A stretch of 64,000 nucleotides of DNA from Cyanodermella asteris (Eukaryota > Ascomycota > Lecanoromycetes > Ostropales > Stictidaceae). The notes below the pieces were generated by a model. That model did not search any database. It was not told where the DNA came from and worked only from the letters and a program-made list of their open reading frames with translations. Both the position numbers and the translations under genes were made by a program. Of the stretch, positions 11,913 to 23,618 are shown one piece after another (the stretch's first letter is position 1; every line of letters begins with the position of its first letter). Where the stretch lies: NCBI GenBank assembly GCA_900618795.1, contig UYJD01000003.1, positions 1,303,627 to 1,367,626 of the forward strand. Reading direction: 5' to 3'.

Positions 11913-12630
11913 GGTGAGGTGAGGCTGAAAGAGTGACTTCGGACGCTTGTGCTGTCAGTCGTCTGAAGTTTAGTAACAGTCGCACGTGAGGCTGAATCCC
12001 TGCCACCTGACTCCAGGTTGCCAGAAATTATAGGGACGGAAACGCACGCGGAACAGATGCGCAGCTTTCACTTGATATATGTGGAAATGCATGATCTCGA
12101 GGGTCGATTTTGTCATTTTTATTGGTCGCATTTCGAATCAGACGTTCTGCGCCGTGGACCTCGACGTGGAAACTTTGGCTTAGGTCCGTGGGCGCCAGTG
12201 GCTCGATGCTAAAGATTGCACCAAGCTCCAAGAACTCTAGATGCGGCTGAAACCATAAGGAAGTCCTTCCGTCATGGGCTAGTACGGTCGCAGTCATTTT
12301 TCAGGACGGTTCAGGACAGAAGCGGCAGCTGTCGCGCGAGCTCTGCGCTGGTGTTCAAACCGCTAGAGCTTTAGCATTACCATTGCCTAAATCAAATGCT
12401 CAGTTTTACATAGAACATTTTAAGCAACCAGATGCGACAGATCGAGTACAAGTTGCTATTTCGCTTCATGGCTTCTGAAGTACATGCGTCTCTCCTGGAC
12501 AGCTGGACGTCTCATACAGCTGCGAAACTGAAAGTGTATAAATACATGGCAAATCCAATCATGGTTCGCTCGTACACTAAGCGTCAACGCTTAGATCAAC
12601 GCCCCTATATGCATCCTAGTCAAGCGTGAC
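11913..12630. other. Intergenic, S33 peptidase promoter and uL15m 3' flank
   Basis: Lies between two minus-strand genes. It should hold the promoter of the S33 peptidase and the 3' untranslated region of the uL15m gene. No RNA gene or repeat seen. Confidence 0.5.
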
Positions 12631-13708
12631 TCAGAAAAGCCTGCCGTGCTCCGACTTCGTTGACTTGCCCCTGAGACCCTTGGCGAACTTGCCAAAATTC
12701 GACTCCCGTGCAACATCCTTGAAGAATAAACTAGGGTTTTGGCCCTCCTTGATCTGATAGCTGAGGTAGCCTCGCTTTTCTGGATCTCTGTAGTATTCCA
12801 TGGCTTTTCGTGATGTGGCGTCCGGCAATCTGTACGCGAACTTGCCATTCGGTAAGGCCGGGTTCGACCAAGCAGCAACGGGAGCCTCTGGGGCACCATC
12901 TACCGGCGCATCTGTGACCAGAGACTTTGCTTGCTTGTCTGCTGATGCAGTATCGGTCGGGTGCTCTGACTGCAAAGAGATCATCGGATCCATCTTTCCT
13001 TCCACAATCTTCTTGATCGCCCACTTGGTGTAGTATCGAGTCATGACCGTGCCCCCAGCGCTCTCCACAGCGGCAATTGCCTGCTTGGAAGCCCGCGACA
13101 CGACAATCGTGAGAGGTTGTGATAGAGGCGGAATCTCATCCACCGACAAGTCGTGGGATTTTGAGTTTGCGAGGAGCTTGATGCCGTCTTTGATGTTGTT
13201 GACGCACCCTGACAGTGCTAATTCTCGCACAGTGATGGGTTTCGTTGGATCGATACGGCCTTGCGCGATCCAAGACAGAATTCGTGATAGAGGAACGGTG
13301 TTAAAGTCGAGCGAGTGTCTGCTCGTTGGTCAGCAAGATCCAGTCATATGTCTCCATGCACCAGACTTACACGTTCGTAAAGCCTCTGATTCCGTGAACG
13401 ATGTGCAGCGGCGTCTGACCACCCTCGAAGCCGGCCGGAACCTTGCCGTGCTGCTTCTGACCCTTGTGACCACGACCTGATGTCTTTCCCTTCCCTGACG
13501 AAGCACCTCGACCTCTTCTTATGGCTTTGTGTTGCTCGCCTGGGTTGGCTCGCAGCTGTGTGAATATGCTGGCATGTCGAACTGCAGAGGATGCGGGTGA
13601 GGACCGAGACAAGAGCGCGGGCGTGAGGAAGGGCAGTGTGGGCTTGCTGGTATGGGCGACGACGAATTGTCGGGGTAAGGAACTAGGAAGTCGTATTCGA
13701 GGCGGCAT
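12631..13708 (-). CDS. MRPL10: Mitochondrial large-subunit ribosomal protein uL15m
   Basis: Structural protein of the mitochondrial 54S ribosomal subunit (bacterial L15 family, yeast Mrpl10). Two exons, 13371-13708 and 12631-13318, are separated by a 52-nt GT-AG intron (phase 2), giving 341 residues. The N-terminus is rich in Arg/Ser/Pro without acidic residues, as in a mitochondrial presequence. The glycine-rich L15 signature ([20 protein letters not shown]) follows, then [18 protein letters not shown], which matches the L15 core. The C-terminal extension beyond the bacterial length is usual for fungal homologues. It is divergent from the GT90 gene, so both promoters lie in 13709-14252. Confidence 0.9.
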
Positions 13709-14252
13709 CTTGACGTTTGTGCTGTGTGGTAATCGAGATCAAGTTAGCTTGAAGCCGCGGATAGCTTTGAGTTGACAATTTCGCGGCTCTGCAGCGGCTT
13801 GGCGAGTCCGCAATCCAGCGGAATCAGTGCTGACCAGGATGAAACTCTATTTCTTCACGTTCCTCTTCTCGTAGCCAGTCTCTCATTCGAGCAGGATGTA
13901 CGCCTTCCGGTGGATCCAGGCCAGCAGAGGAAGACAGGTAGTGGTTCTAGCTATTTCACTGCTGCGCTGCTACTGGAGGTTGATGTGCTCATTTGTGCTA
14001 TGATGGGTATGCGGCAGGTCCGCCACCTCGCAAGAGCTCGAAAATGCCTGTCCGCCCCTGTAGAGCTGGGAAATTCACGACACTTGCCCCGACGAATATG
14101 TGATTGATTCCTTTCCGCGCATTGTCCACATCGAGACTCTCTTCACTCTCGCCATTTGTGCAACAGCTCATCGATGTCTTCTCCATAGCTTCTTCTCGTG
14201 TCTCAGCTCCTTCCTCGCAGTTTGCGAGATTCCACCCCCCCTGAGAGCTGCA
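13709..14252. promoter_or_regulatory. Divergent promoter region, uL15m / GT90
   Basis: 544 bp between two oppositely oriented starts; it must carry both promoters and 5' leaders. I see no clear TATA element or conserved operator. The frame in line with the GT90 protein stays open back to 14100 but has no ATG before 14253. Confidence 0.5.
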
Positions 14253-16139
14253 ATGCTCGCAAGATTCCGACCCAAGATTGTGCACGTCCTCTTCGCCATT
14301 GTGTTTCTCATTTTTCTGTCCCGTTTCTCGACCATACCTACGGGAAGCATCAAGAGCAAGATTCAGAACGTGTCTGTACCGGGATGGCTTCACAAGGAGG
14401 AAACGACAGCGGCTCTCGGCTTCATGGCGCCTTACGAGCCGATAGACCATCACCCAATTTCACTGCAAATCCAAGAGGCGGATAGACGATGGCATGAGTA
14501 CCAAGCAGGAAGGTCAAAGACTTTCAAGGAGGCGGCCGCAAATTACAGACAGAAATACGGTCGACATCCTCCTCCAGGCTTTGACATTTGGTACAAGTTT
14601 GCAAGAGATAGGAACGTCTTCAATATCGATGACTTCGGACAAATCATGGATGACCTGCGGCCGTTCTGGGGAGTTGAGCCTACGATAATTCGAGCATTGG
14701 CGGCGCGGATGGGAGAGGATGGCGAGGATGGCATCAGCACACTTTTCGTCCGACAAGGGAAGGTCCACTCCGTCAGGAATCCCGGGTGGAGAATCGAGAC
14801 AATGGCAAAGATGGTCAAAAGATTCACAAAGTACCTGCCGGACATGGACATTGCAATGAACCGGCTGGATCAGCCACGCGTGACGGTTCCATGGAAGGAG
14901 ATGCAAGCGCTGCTGGAGAAAGAGGTAGCTACTCGAGCACTGCCACCTGAAAGTGCGAACATCTTCACCATGAATCTGTCGGGATTCGCAGATCTGAAGA
15001 ACGGACCTGGTGGAGCGGAGCGTGAAGATGCTGGCTGGATAAACGCAGCTGGGAAGCAGTACATGGATATAGCCAAGAAGGCCTGTCCTCCTGAATCTGC
15101 CGCCAATGCAGGAATCAGTTCAGTGAAGGCACAGCCGCTCTACAAAAGCCGGAATGGTGGCGTGGTGAAGAACTTCAATCTGTCCACTGACCTATGCACC
15201 ATTGGACCAGAGATCATGGATCGACATGGCCTGTTGTATTCTGCCTCGAGCATTGTCAATACCGAGCGGTTGGTCCCAGTGTTTGGCGAGTGCAAGGTCA
15301 ACGTGAACAGTGACATTCTCTTCCCCGCAAACATGTACTGGCTCAATGACGAGCGCTACATCTACAACGGAGCGCACGACTTGAACTGGGACACCAAATC
15401 CGAGAAGGTCGTCTGGAGAGGCGTTACTTCTGGTGGTGTGCAGCTGCCGGAAAATTGGCAGCGTATGCACCGACAACGTTTGGTCCAAGCACTGAATGGC
15501 TCCGAGCAAGTCGGTAAGGATCATCGCATTGCGGCAGAACAGCCAGAGGAGCAGGGCGAATATGAGAATTTTCGAAGCTACCGTCCGGCTTCTTTGCTGA
15601 AGCAGCTCAGCGACGTCGGATTTGTTGAAGCTTGGGGCTGCTTCCCAGAGGACTGCAGCTTTTATAACAACGTCTTCTCACTCAAGCCGCAGATGCCCCT
15701 GGGCGAGCAATTCAAAGCGAAATATCTAATCGACGTTGATGGGCATTCATTTAGTGGTCGGTGGCGCGCATTCTTGCAGAGCAAAAGTCTGGGGATCAAA
15801 GCAACCATCTTCAGAGAGTGGCACGACTCCAGGTTGTTTGCATGGAGACATTTCGTTCCGCTGGATAACCAGTACGATGACATCTACACTATATTGACCT
15901 ACTTTGTTGGTATTGGAGAACGCAGCAGGAGCAAACAAAGACCTGATGAGCCGTATGTTGCAAGACATGAGTCGGAAGGGAAGAGGCTGGGGCTTCAGGG
16001 CCGGGAATGGGCACGGAAAGCGCTTCGTAACGAAGACATCGAGGTAGAATGCCGTACTTACCGCGTCAAAGAGAACTCGACTAACGGCTGGGTAGGTGTA
16101 CACGTTCAGACTCCTCCTAGAATATGGGCGGATTATTGA
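14253..16139 (+). CDS. CAP10-like glycosyltransferase, family GT90
   Basis: Golgi-type glycosyltransferase related to cryptococcal CAP10/CAP64-associated xylosyltransferases and animal POGLUT (GT90), 628 residues, single exon. The ATG at 14253 is chosen because it directly precedes a basic stretch and a transmembrane anchor (about residues 9-25), a type II topology. The catalytic C-terminal half contains KVVWRGVTSGG (about 385) and DVDGHSFSGRW (about 495), the conserved GT90 nucleotide-sugar region, then KATIFREWHDSRLF and HFVPLDNQYDDI, typical of the CAP10 domain. The acceptor cannot be inferred; fungal homologues act on cell-wall or capsule polysaccharides or on secreted glycoproteins. Confidence 0.87.
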   Translation: MLARFRPKIVHVLFAIVFLIFLSRFSTIPTGSIKSKIQNVSVPGWLHKEETTAALGFMAPYEPIDHHPISLQIQEADRRWHEYQAGRSKTFKEAAANYRQKYGRHPPPGFDIWYKFARDRNVFNIDDFGQIMDDLRPFWGVEPTIIRALAARMGEDGEDGISTLFVRQGKVHSVRNPGWRIETMAKMVKRFTKYLPDMDIAMNRLDQPRVTVPWKEMQALLEKEVATRALPPESANIFTMNLSGFADLKNGPGGAEREDAGWINAAGKQYMDIAKKACPPESAANAGISSVKAQPLYKSRNGGVVKNFNLSTDLCTIGPEIMDRHGLLYSASSIVNTERLVPVFGECKVNVNSDILFPANMYWLNDERYIYNGAHDLNWDTKSEKVVWRGVTSGGVQLPENWQRMHRQRLVQALNGSEQVGKDHRIAAEQPEEQGEYENFRSYRPASLLKQLSDVGFVEAWGCFPEDCSFYNNVFSLKPQMPLGEQFKAKYLIDVDGHSFSGRWRAFLQSKSLGIKATIFREWHDSRLFAWRHFVPLDNQYDDIYTILTYFVGIGERSRSKQRPDEPYVARHESEGKRLGLQGREWARKALRNEDIEVECRTYRVKENSTNGWVGVHVQTPPRIWADY

Positions 16140-17745
16140 CGATAATCGAGATCAAATAGGCTATTCAGGCGATGGCAGTGAGCTGGAGAGGTATGATGCG
16201 AGATTTGCTCATGACTGAAACGTCAAGGCACGTAGAAACCCCGCCTCCGATCTAGATAGTGGCTCCATGCTCATCACGCATGGTCGGGCAAGCGAAGAAA
16301 AATGGTTTTCATAAGAAGACATGTTTTCCCTAATGGATGCTGCTAGGTGTGGCCCATCAACATTGGCGAGAATCCAGAGATTTTGGTCCCTCTCGGAAGA
16401 ATCACTATCAAGGGGAAAGTCAGACTTGCGAAAGCATGAAAGAGTTCATTGGCATTGGCATGATCAAGAATGACGAGTGTTTATTCCCCAGAGCCGGGGG
16501 TGGGGGTTTCTTTTTCGAAGTTTGTTGTTCATTCAGCAGGGACCTTCCCAGAACTCGATCGGCGATTCGACTACATCAACGAAGCAGGCATGAGCTGGTC
16601 TTGCATGCACGTCAATCGGAGTCAGACTCGTGAGTCGAACTCTGAAACAAGCTGCAACCAAGCCTGTCCGCGTGAACGACTTCAACTTTGCCTCGCTGGA
16701 TGGGTTTGTATTTCGGTACCGGTAACTTCGGAGACTAGCGTTCTTGACAAAGTGTCATGAGGATTTGGTGAATAGACAGGTTGTCAACCAAGAACGTCCA
16801 GACGTGTTTGCGTCCGTACGTGCGCCGCGACGTTAATTAACCTGCGTTGGGTCGTTCCTGCCTCTTTATCTTCGTGCTGCTTCTTCGTCAGAGTCAACGT
16901 ACCTTACCTTGCTCACCGCTTCATTCGACGAGCATTGCATATAATCACCTTTGGCTCACCTTGCGGGCTACCCGACATCTCAGCCCACATGATCAATTGA
17001 AGAGTTGAATAAGTGAATCCTGACACGTCGCCAACACGTCTCCTTGTTCGGACAGTTGCCCTCTGCACGTACCAGCCACCGCTCGCAGCCAGATGGTCCG
17101 AGCGCGATCCAACACCTTTTGCTCTCAGGCCTCCAAGTAGTAGCACGGCCGCGAGCACCAAAGCGTCGACATTTCCTGCAAGTGTGTTATGCACCTCCCG
17201 GTCAAGGTGCAAAGAGCTTGAAATCGAGCATCAGGAGCCCTCGTCAGCTGTTTGGCGTCTCGGAAAGAGCTGATCGTGCGCTAAAAGGCGACCAGGCAAA
17301 GCAGCCGTCGTCTCCAGGAACCGGACCACTCACAGCGACGAAACGGCGCCCATCTCCCCGTCTCCCCCTTTCGCAGCAACCAAGGTACTCCGCCTGCGCA
17401 GCTTTTGAAACGTGACCGCCCCCCTCCCTACGGGGTCAGACTCACGGCGGCCCCCTGTCCGACAACTCAACTGCGCTCAGCGATCTAAGCCAATTTATTT
17501 TCGCTGCAGATCCCAGGAAAGCCTGCTTGCTGACGGCCGACCTGAGCCACCCGCCTATTCTTGGGTCCATGCATGGCGAAGCAATCCGTCGACTTTCTTA
17601 TCGCTTCATGCTAGCCGTTGGCTTCTTCGTTCAAAGCACAACAGACCGTTGATCGTGCACCTATCTTCGGCTCTGCGCTGCTGTTCATATCGGTCGTCGC
17701 GTGCTCTGTCGGTGCATTGGATTCTTCGCTGGCGGTTGCGACAAG
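16140..17745. other. Intergenic and long leader of the Tea4-like gene
   Basis: Contains the GT90 3' flank and, from about 17300, a pyrimidine-rich stretch that is likely the leader of the next gene. No protein-coding or RNA gene recognised. Confidence 0.5.
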
Positions 17746-20700
17746 ATGACACGGCCAGATATCGTGAGAGCAGGTATGCACTCTTTTTTGCCAGTCTATT
17801 GAAAGAATATCTGTCGCTAATTGAGCCTGCGCATCTTTAGATACGCTCGACCTTCAGGACACATCGACTCCGTCAGCCAAAGACCATAGTCGGCAGCCGG
17901 CCTCCCCCAAACCCCTCGGCGACGGTCCTCCAGCACCACATCAGGCTCAGGCTCTGCGCAAAGCAAGCTTGGACGGCTACGATTTGCATGTTCGCAGTCC
18001 TCGTGCCTCGAAAGATTTGTCAGACAAGGAACTGCAACTTTTACATGATGTCGAGCCAGATGAGCAAGATGCTGGCGCGGAGGCTGAGCATATGTCGGCT
18101 GGAGGTCAAGATGTGCTGGGGCATGACATTTCTGCAGACGAAGATGACGATGACATGATGGACAAGATTTCATCGAGTCCGAGTATCGACGATGGTGGGT
18201 CTAATGCGCCGGTCAATTGGCCGCGTAGAAAAGATTCTCTTTTGCAAACTTGTGGGACATTGGACAGCGAAAACTTGTCGTTGCGGTCATACAGTTCATC
18301 CCGAGGAACTTGGCGCGCAACTTCAAACCTGCGATATACCATGTGTACTGGAGGGACCTCGAGTAGCGAGGATGATTTTGTCACAGGAAAGACTACGGAC
18401 CGGCTCAGCATTGAGCGGCCTAGCCCACCAAGCTCTCGCTTCAAAGAGAACTTTGATGATTCGGGTTTGGAGCTGACTGAGGCGGACTTTGAACATTATG
18501 GAGACTACGAGTGGGACGAGCAATCGTCGTATGCCGTTGAACCATTGTTCGAGCCGCACCTGGTTGGATACACTCCCCACGAGCAGAAAGTGGATGCCCA
18601 GAAAATGACCGATGTTGGTGAAACGAGCGAGTGGCAGGTGGATGACAGCCTCCCAGGCAACCTGGAGGAAGAGTTGATGTGGTCCAATCTTGACGACCGC
18701 TTCATTGATTCTGGTTGGGGAGGCGAATGCTTACGGGAAACAGAAGATATCGACTTTGAATTCGTATATGCGCTCCATACGTTTGTTGCCACTGTCGAAG
18801 GCCAAGCGAACGCGACAAAGGGCGACACCATGGTCCTTCTTGACGATAGCAACAGCTACTGGTGGTTGGTCAAGGTTGTCAAGGACAGCAGTATTGGTAG
18901 GTGACGGCGTCGCTGTGACAGTACATTGGGCACTAACGGAATCAGGCTACCTTCCTGCCGAGCATATTGAAACTCCGACCGAGCGCCTAGCCCGGTTGAA
19001 CAAGCACCGGAATATAGACGTAAGTGTATTCTGTTTCGACACATTGAGCATTACTGACCGACCTCAGCTCTCGCAAACCATGCTGGGTGATAATCCCGAA
19101 AAGTCTAGGAACCCCTTGAAAAAGGCGATGCGCAGGCGCAACGCTAAAACTGTACAATTTGCGGAACCACAATACTTTGAACCGTCAGAGCCATCGTATT
19201 CCAGCGACGAGGAAGACGGTGATTTTGAAGAGCGAACGGCTGTAGCACAGGCCAGGGAAGCCCAGTCTCAAGCTCAGAGCCAGCAAGCTCAGCAGCAACA
19301 GCAGCAACAGACCGTCGAGGATCAGACCGCAGTTGTTGAACCACTACGAACGCAAAAACAACAGACGAACGGCGTTGACTCCCAAAGCCCCACAAAAGAC
19401 GTCGCAAGTGTTCAGACCGCTGAGCAGGACCAACCTAGACCTAGTACAGAAAGCTTTGATTCCGAAACGGGCGGTAACAGGCGGATGCGTAACACTGATT
19501 CCTTCTACAAAGACGATACGGTCGAGACACGAAAGATAAGTCTTACTCCCCATCTTCTCAAGGACGACAACAACTCCGGAGCGGCACCAGTGGTCCAAGA
19601 GATCAAACAAGAGCAGAGAAGCAGTTTTGATTCCCTAAAGTCAAACGAGAAAGCACCTCCTACTACCGAAAAGGACAAGAAGAAGGAAAAGAAAGAAAAG
19701 AAGGGCGTCTTAGGAGGGCTCTTCAAGCGCAAGAATAGCAAGAAGCAAGACAAGGACAAGGACAAGGAAGAGAGGGATGACCTTTCCGGGACGACAGCCG
19801 CTAGCTCGCCCAAGCAATCGGTAGACACCGTCTCCATCGAAAGCGGCCTTTCTTCTCCAACAGCAACGACCACATCCACAGTCCAAGTCCAGCAACAAAA
19901 GCATGTAAAATTACAGAAGGCGCCGCCCCCGGCCAAGTCGCCCTCGACTTTGAAGCGAGCGCCATCGGCAGAAGGTCGAAATGGCCTCAAGTCTGGAGCA
20001 GACATCGCGGGTGCAGATGCGTCACAAGCAGAGCCACAACTTGGCCCGGGCCAGGGTGCAGACGCTGCTCTGACTCCAGCGCCCCTACAGGCTAGACACG
20101 AACCCTCGTCTCTTCGAGTTGTACCGCAAGAGGAAGCTCGTGCTCCGGAGCCACTTTCGCCTTCGAGCGCTCCTCGTGGCATCTTCTCGCCAATCCAGAC
20201 AATTCTGGGCTCATCTAGCAACGAGCCCAAGGAGCCGAAACCCGAGAAGCTCAAGAAGGCCAAGAACCGCATGGCTCTCGAGGATTCGGAAGAGTCAGAG
20301 GAAGAGACGCCTTCGGCGCAGCAATCAGTGCTCGCCAATCCTCCATCTGCTCTTCGTCCAGCACCAGAACCCGTTGACACCGCCAGGGCACAGAAGCAAC
20401 GATTGTCAGAAAGCCCGGTCGAAGTCTCTCCCGTCTTGCAGTCTCAATCACATCCAGCTCACGGCAGTGGATCTATTGCGGACGCACCACCAAGCCCCTT
20501 GTCGGCGAACAGCACCCCTGAGCTCCTCGATCATCCTTCAGAGTCCGACTTGTCGCACAGCAATGTGCGTTCTCGTCAGCAGGGGCTTGTCGTCACCAAG
20601 ACACCCGATATCGATGCCACACCGTCAGCAAGCGAGACTTCGTCTCCTGTTACGGCGTCAGATCGCATGTGGTCGCCGGCAGCACTGAGAGCTTATCTTG

Positions 20701-20894
20701 ACTCCAATGGAGCCAATGACGTGAGGGATTTGATACTTCTCGTACACGACACGAGTGACGTTAAAGATCTGCCGCCGAACCACGAGCTGCTCAGAGGCTT
20801 TGGTGGTGACAGACAGCGATTGGACGGTATGTCGAAGCGGCTCGATAGCCTTCTTGGCGAGGTTTTGTCACGACGCAGTGCACCAGCGGCTTAG
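17746..20894 (+). CDS. tea4: Tea4/Bud14-type SH3 cell-polarity protein
   Basis: Cell-end polarity scaffold that in yeasts brings protein phosphatase 1 and formins to growth sites (S. pombe Tea4, S. cerevisiae Bud14, Aspergillus TeaC). Exons 17746-17773, 17841-18896, 18946-19019 and 19068-20894 join in phase to 994 residues; introns are 67, 49 and 48 nt. The tiny first exon (MTRPDIVRA) is supported by exact phase and a good GTATGC donor. An acidic N-terminal half precedes one SH3 domain (about 315-375, including YALHTFVATVEGQ and YWWLVKVV). K413-F417 is KTVQF, a PP1-docking RVxF motif just after a basic patch, as in Tea4/Bud14. The rest is disordered: a Gln-rich tract (about 440-465), a Lys-rich block and Ser/Pro-rich sequence. 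The C-terminus has a short ordered region (SDRMWSPAALRAYLDSNGAN). Family assignment rests on the SH3 plus RVxF layout. Confidence 0.85.
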
Positions 20895-21334
20895 GCTACT
20901 GACGGCTCTTTCGTGGCAACGCGCCACGATTGACTTACACACGACTCGGCAGAAGCGTTCGGCTCCTGGAATGCATGGATATATCGGGGTTCGATGCTAT
21001 GGAAATACGCGAAAATGCATTGCTTTTGAGGCATTTAGTGATGGAGGTTAACGGCGAAGGTGTTTGGCATGGAATGGGTTGGACGTCTGCGCCGAAACTT
21101 TTTTCTTATATCAGGTCTGTTGGTGTTGGGAGAGACTTGATATTTGTACACAATTATACCCCTTCTGCTTCACGGCACCTCAACTTTGAGGACGCAAACG
21201 AGAAATTGGAGTTGATCAGAAATGAAAGAATCAAATATATACGCCAACAAAACACCGCTTCTACGAGTGCTCGGTTTACAAGCCCCGCCCTTTCGCCATC
21301 ATATACACTGTACAGGAACCTCTTTCCCGCCACG
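20895..21334. other. Convergent 3' flanks
   Basis: 440 bp between the convergent Tea4-like and oxidoreductase genes; 3' untranslated sequence with nothing else seen. Confidence 0.6.
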
Positions 21335-22621
21335 TTATACACCCAGCTTCTGCAATTGACCCTGGTAATGCGCGGTATTCCAACCCGCTCCGATAAAGGT
21401 GATGGGAATGAATCTCAAAAACCACGGCTTCTCCACATTCGCAAGCTTGACATGCGCATCCTCATCCGGAATCGACCTGTTCAGAATAATCTCCTTCGGC
21501 AGCCGCGGCAGCACAGTCGCCGGCCGCGCGATACCCACGACATCACACGCCCCAGACGCAATCGCCTCCTGCATCCCCGTCCTCGTCCTGAACCCTCCCG
21601 TGACCATCAGAACCGTCTTGGGGAAATGCTCCCTCAACGTCGCCGTAAACTCCAAGAAATACGCCTCGCGCTTCTTGGTGCTGGGCTTCACGCCCGTCGT
21701 CACGCTCGGCCTGGCATGCTCCCCCTTCGGCTCCGAAGCGTTCTCCGCCGCGTTCTCCTCGTGCTTGTACCCGGACATGAGCGGGTTCTCGTACGTCCCG
21801 CCGGAAACCTCGATGAAGTCGGCGCCCGCGTCGACGATCAGCCCGACCTGCTCGACAATCTCCTCGGTCGATTCCGATTGCGAGGCGTCGACGCTGTTCA
21901 GCTTGATTCCGACGGCAAAGTCCGGGCTCGTGGCGGCGCGCACGGCGGCGATGATCTCGGTGATGATGCGCACGCGCTTGGCCGCGTTGCCGCCGTAGTC
22001 GTCCGTCCGCTTGTTGGTGGCCGGCGACATGAACTGCGCGAGCAGGTAGCCGTGCGCGGCATGCAACTCGACTCCCTTGAAGCCGGCTTTCTGCGACTGG
22101 ACCGCACCGGCGACGAACTGCGCAATGATACCCTCGGGACCGCGAATCTCCTCGATCGTCAGCGGTCGAGGCTTGCCGAAAAGGAGCTTCGCGGCCAGGC
22201 GCGCCAGCAGCGCGTCGCCGAAATAGATCGGTACGTCCGACGCCGACACCCGCTTCTCGAAGAACGAGGCTGCGCCGAGGCCCGCGGGGCCCTGTCGTCC
22301 CGGGTGGCAGAGCTGGACGATGGTCGGGGTTCCGGCCTTTTGAGCCGTGGCGGCGTACGCTTCCCAGGCGGCCTTGACGTCGGGTTTCGAGCTTGCGGAG
22401 GGGATTTGCACGTCGCCCGGCCCGCCTAGGTAGTCGCGGGAGACCATTACGTTGCCGGTCAGGACCATGCCCCAGCCGCCGTCGGCCCATTGGAGGTAGG
22501 CCTTGTCGAGTTTCGTGTTGGGGTTGTGTGAGGGGGAGAGGGACTCGGCCATGGAGGCTTTGGCGAGGCGGTTGGGTAAAGTGAGGCCGCATGGCAGGTT
22601 TACGGGGTCGTGAAGAGACAT
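21335..22621 (-). CDS. Old yellow enzyme-type NADH:flavin oxidoreductase
   Basis: FMN-dependent ene-reductase of the OYE/NADH:flavin oxidoreductase family (PF00724), 428 residues, single exon, TIM-barrel fold, probably cytosolic. The start begins the conserved pattern PVNLPCGLTLPNRLAKASM. QLCHPGRQ at 103-110 is the family QLxHxGR motif. H187 and H190 in ELHAAHGYLLAQF are the pair that binds the phenolic or carbonyl substrate, and the following LxxFMSPxxNxRxDxYGG stretch is well kept. The C-terminal GxARP phosphate-binding motif is present as GIARPATVLP. The natural substrate is not predictable; such enzymes reduce activated alkenes in secondary metabolism or detoxification. No cluster partner is nearby. 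Confidence 0.9.
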   Translation of the reverse strand: MSLHDPVNLPCGLTLPNRLAKASMAESLSPSHNPNTKLDKAYLQWADGGWGMVLTGNVMVSRDYLGGPGDVQIPSASSKPDVKAAWEAYAATAQKAGTPTIVQLCHPGRQGPAGLGAASFFEKRVSASDVPIYFGDALLARLAAKLLFGKPRPLTIEEIRGPEGIIAQFVAGAVQSQKAGFKGVELHAAHGYLLAQFMSPATNKRTDDYGGNAAKRVRIITEIIAAVRAATSPDFAVGIKLNSVDASQSESTEEIVEQVGLIVDAGADFIEVSGGTYENPLMSGYKHEENAAENASEPKGEHARPSVTTGVKPSTKKREAYFLEFTATLREHFPKTVLMVTGGFRTRTGMQEAIASGACDVVGIARPATVLPRLPKEIILNRSIPDEDAHVKLANVEKPWFLRFIPITFIGAGWNTAHYQGQLQKLGV

Positions 22622-23618
22622 GATTCAAGATTCTAAGAGGTATCTGAATGTATGCAGTTAGTCCGGTGGGAAATCGTAGAATAATGAGAGGCGAATGGGT
22701 GGCGAAATCGAGTCTTTGTGCGATGGTCGGGTGAATGAGGTTCTCTGTGCCAATTCGACAGGATGCAAAGTTCAACAGGCGAAGGTGACGTACTGATGAA
22801 GAAAAAGAGACGAGGACAATATATGGGTCTTTGTGAAGGAATATTGACAATCAAGGTGGCCTCGGGAAGGATCTCGCCGCTGCTTAGAAATGAATAAACT
22901 TCCTCGACGCGATATCTTGGGCGGGGGATCAGTTTGCTCCGTAGGACATCATCTCGAATTGACTTCGCAAGGCTTGCCCAGATGGGCAAATGTATGAAGG
23001 GTCGGTGTGATTTTCAGTCGACCTAGGCCCGTGTCTACATCTTGAAAAGGGCTCCCAAGTCCAAACAGGAGTGCGACCGAGGCATGCGATGTCGAGACGC
23101 AGCCTGCGGTTCATGGAAGCCTGGTACGTGACTCTTTGTGTGAAGACCCAGGATTCCCCCGACTGATATCGGTATGTCACCTAAAATGGCGTGACAATGT
23201 AGCTGAATCGACAAGGATAAATCTGACCGCGTGTAAGACCGGCTGCCTACTAGTAGACTTAAGGCCAGCGTGCATAAGTCACGATGCACCCCGACTTGGC
23301 ATTGCCCGGGACTGGCTCGCCCTGTCCCCTGAAGTCGATCGTCGATAGGTGACGTGACAGCGGGTGGAGCCCCCCTAACCCACTATACTCCTACCACTAA
23401 GCCTATTTCGGGGTGCATCATGATTTTTGACCACTGGCCTTAACTGCGAAGTCTCATGTCAGCAGCGGAATTCGTATTCACTCTATGCTTCGGCCTGCAA
23501 CTCCGCATTCCGCTTCCGCCATCTTAAGTTTCGAGGCCATTATTTGAGTAGAGCTCAAGATTGCATCGAGTCTTGCCCTTGGGTCTTACGTCTGTATTCG
23601 ATCACCGAAGATAGAACT
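22622..23618. promoter_or_regulatory. Divergent promoter region, oxidoreductase / cwc15
   Basis: About 1 kb shared by two divergent genes. It contains an 11-bp perfect inverted repeat (23283-23293 with 23409-23419). No RNA gene recognised. Confidence 0.45.
23283..23419. repeat. 11-bp inverted repeat with 115-bp spacer
   Basis: GATGCACCCCG at 23283-23293 and its exact complement CGGGGTGCATC at 23409-23419. The spacer includes CCCCCCTAACCC. This could be a regulatory pair, the ends of a tiny element, or chance. Confidence 0.4.
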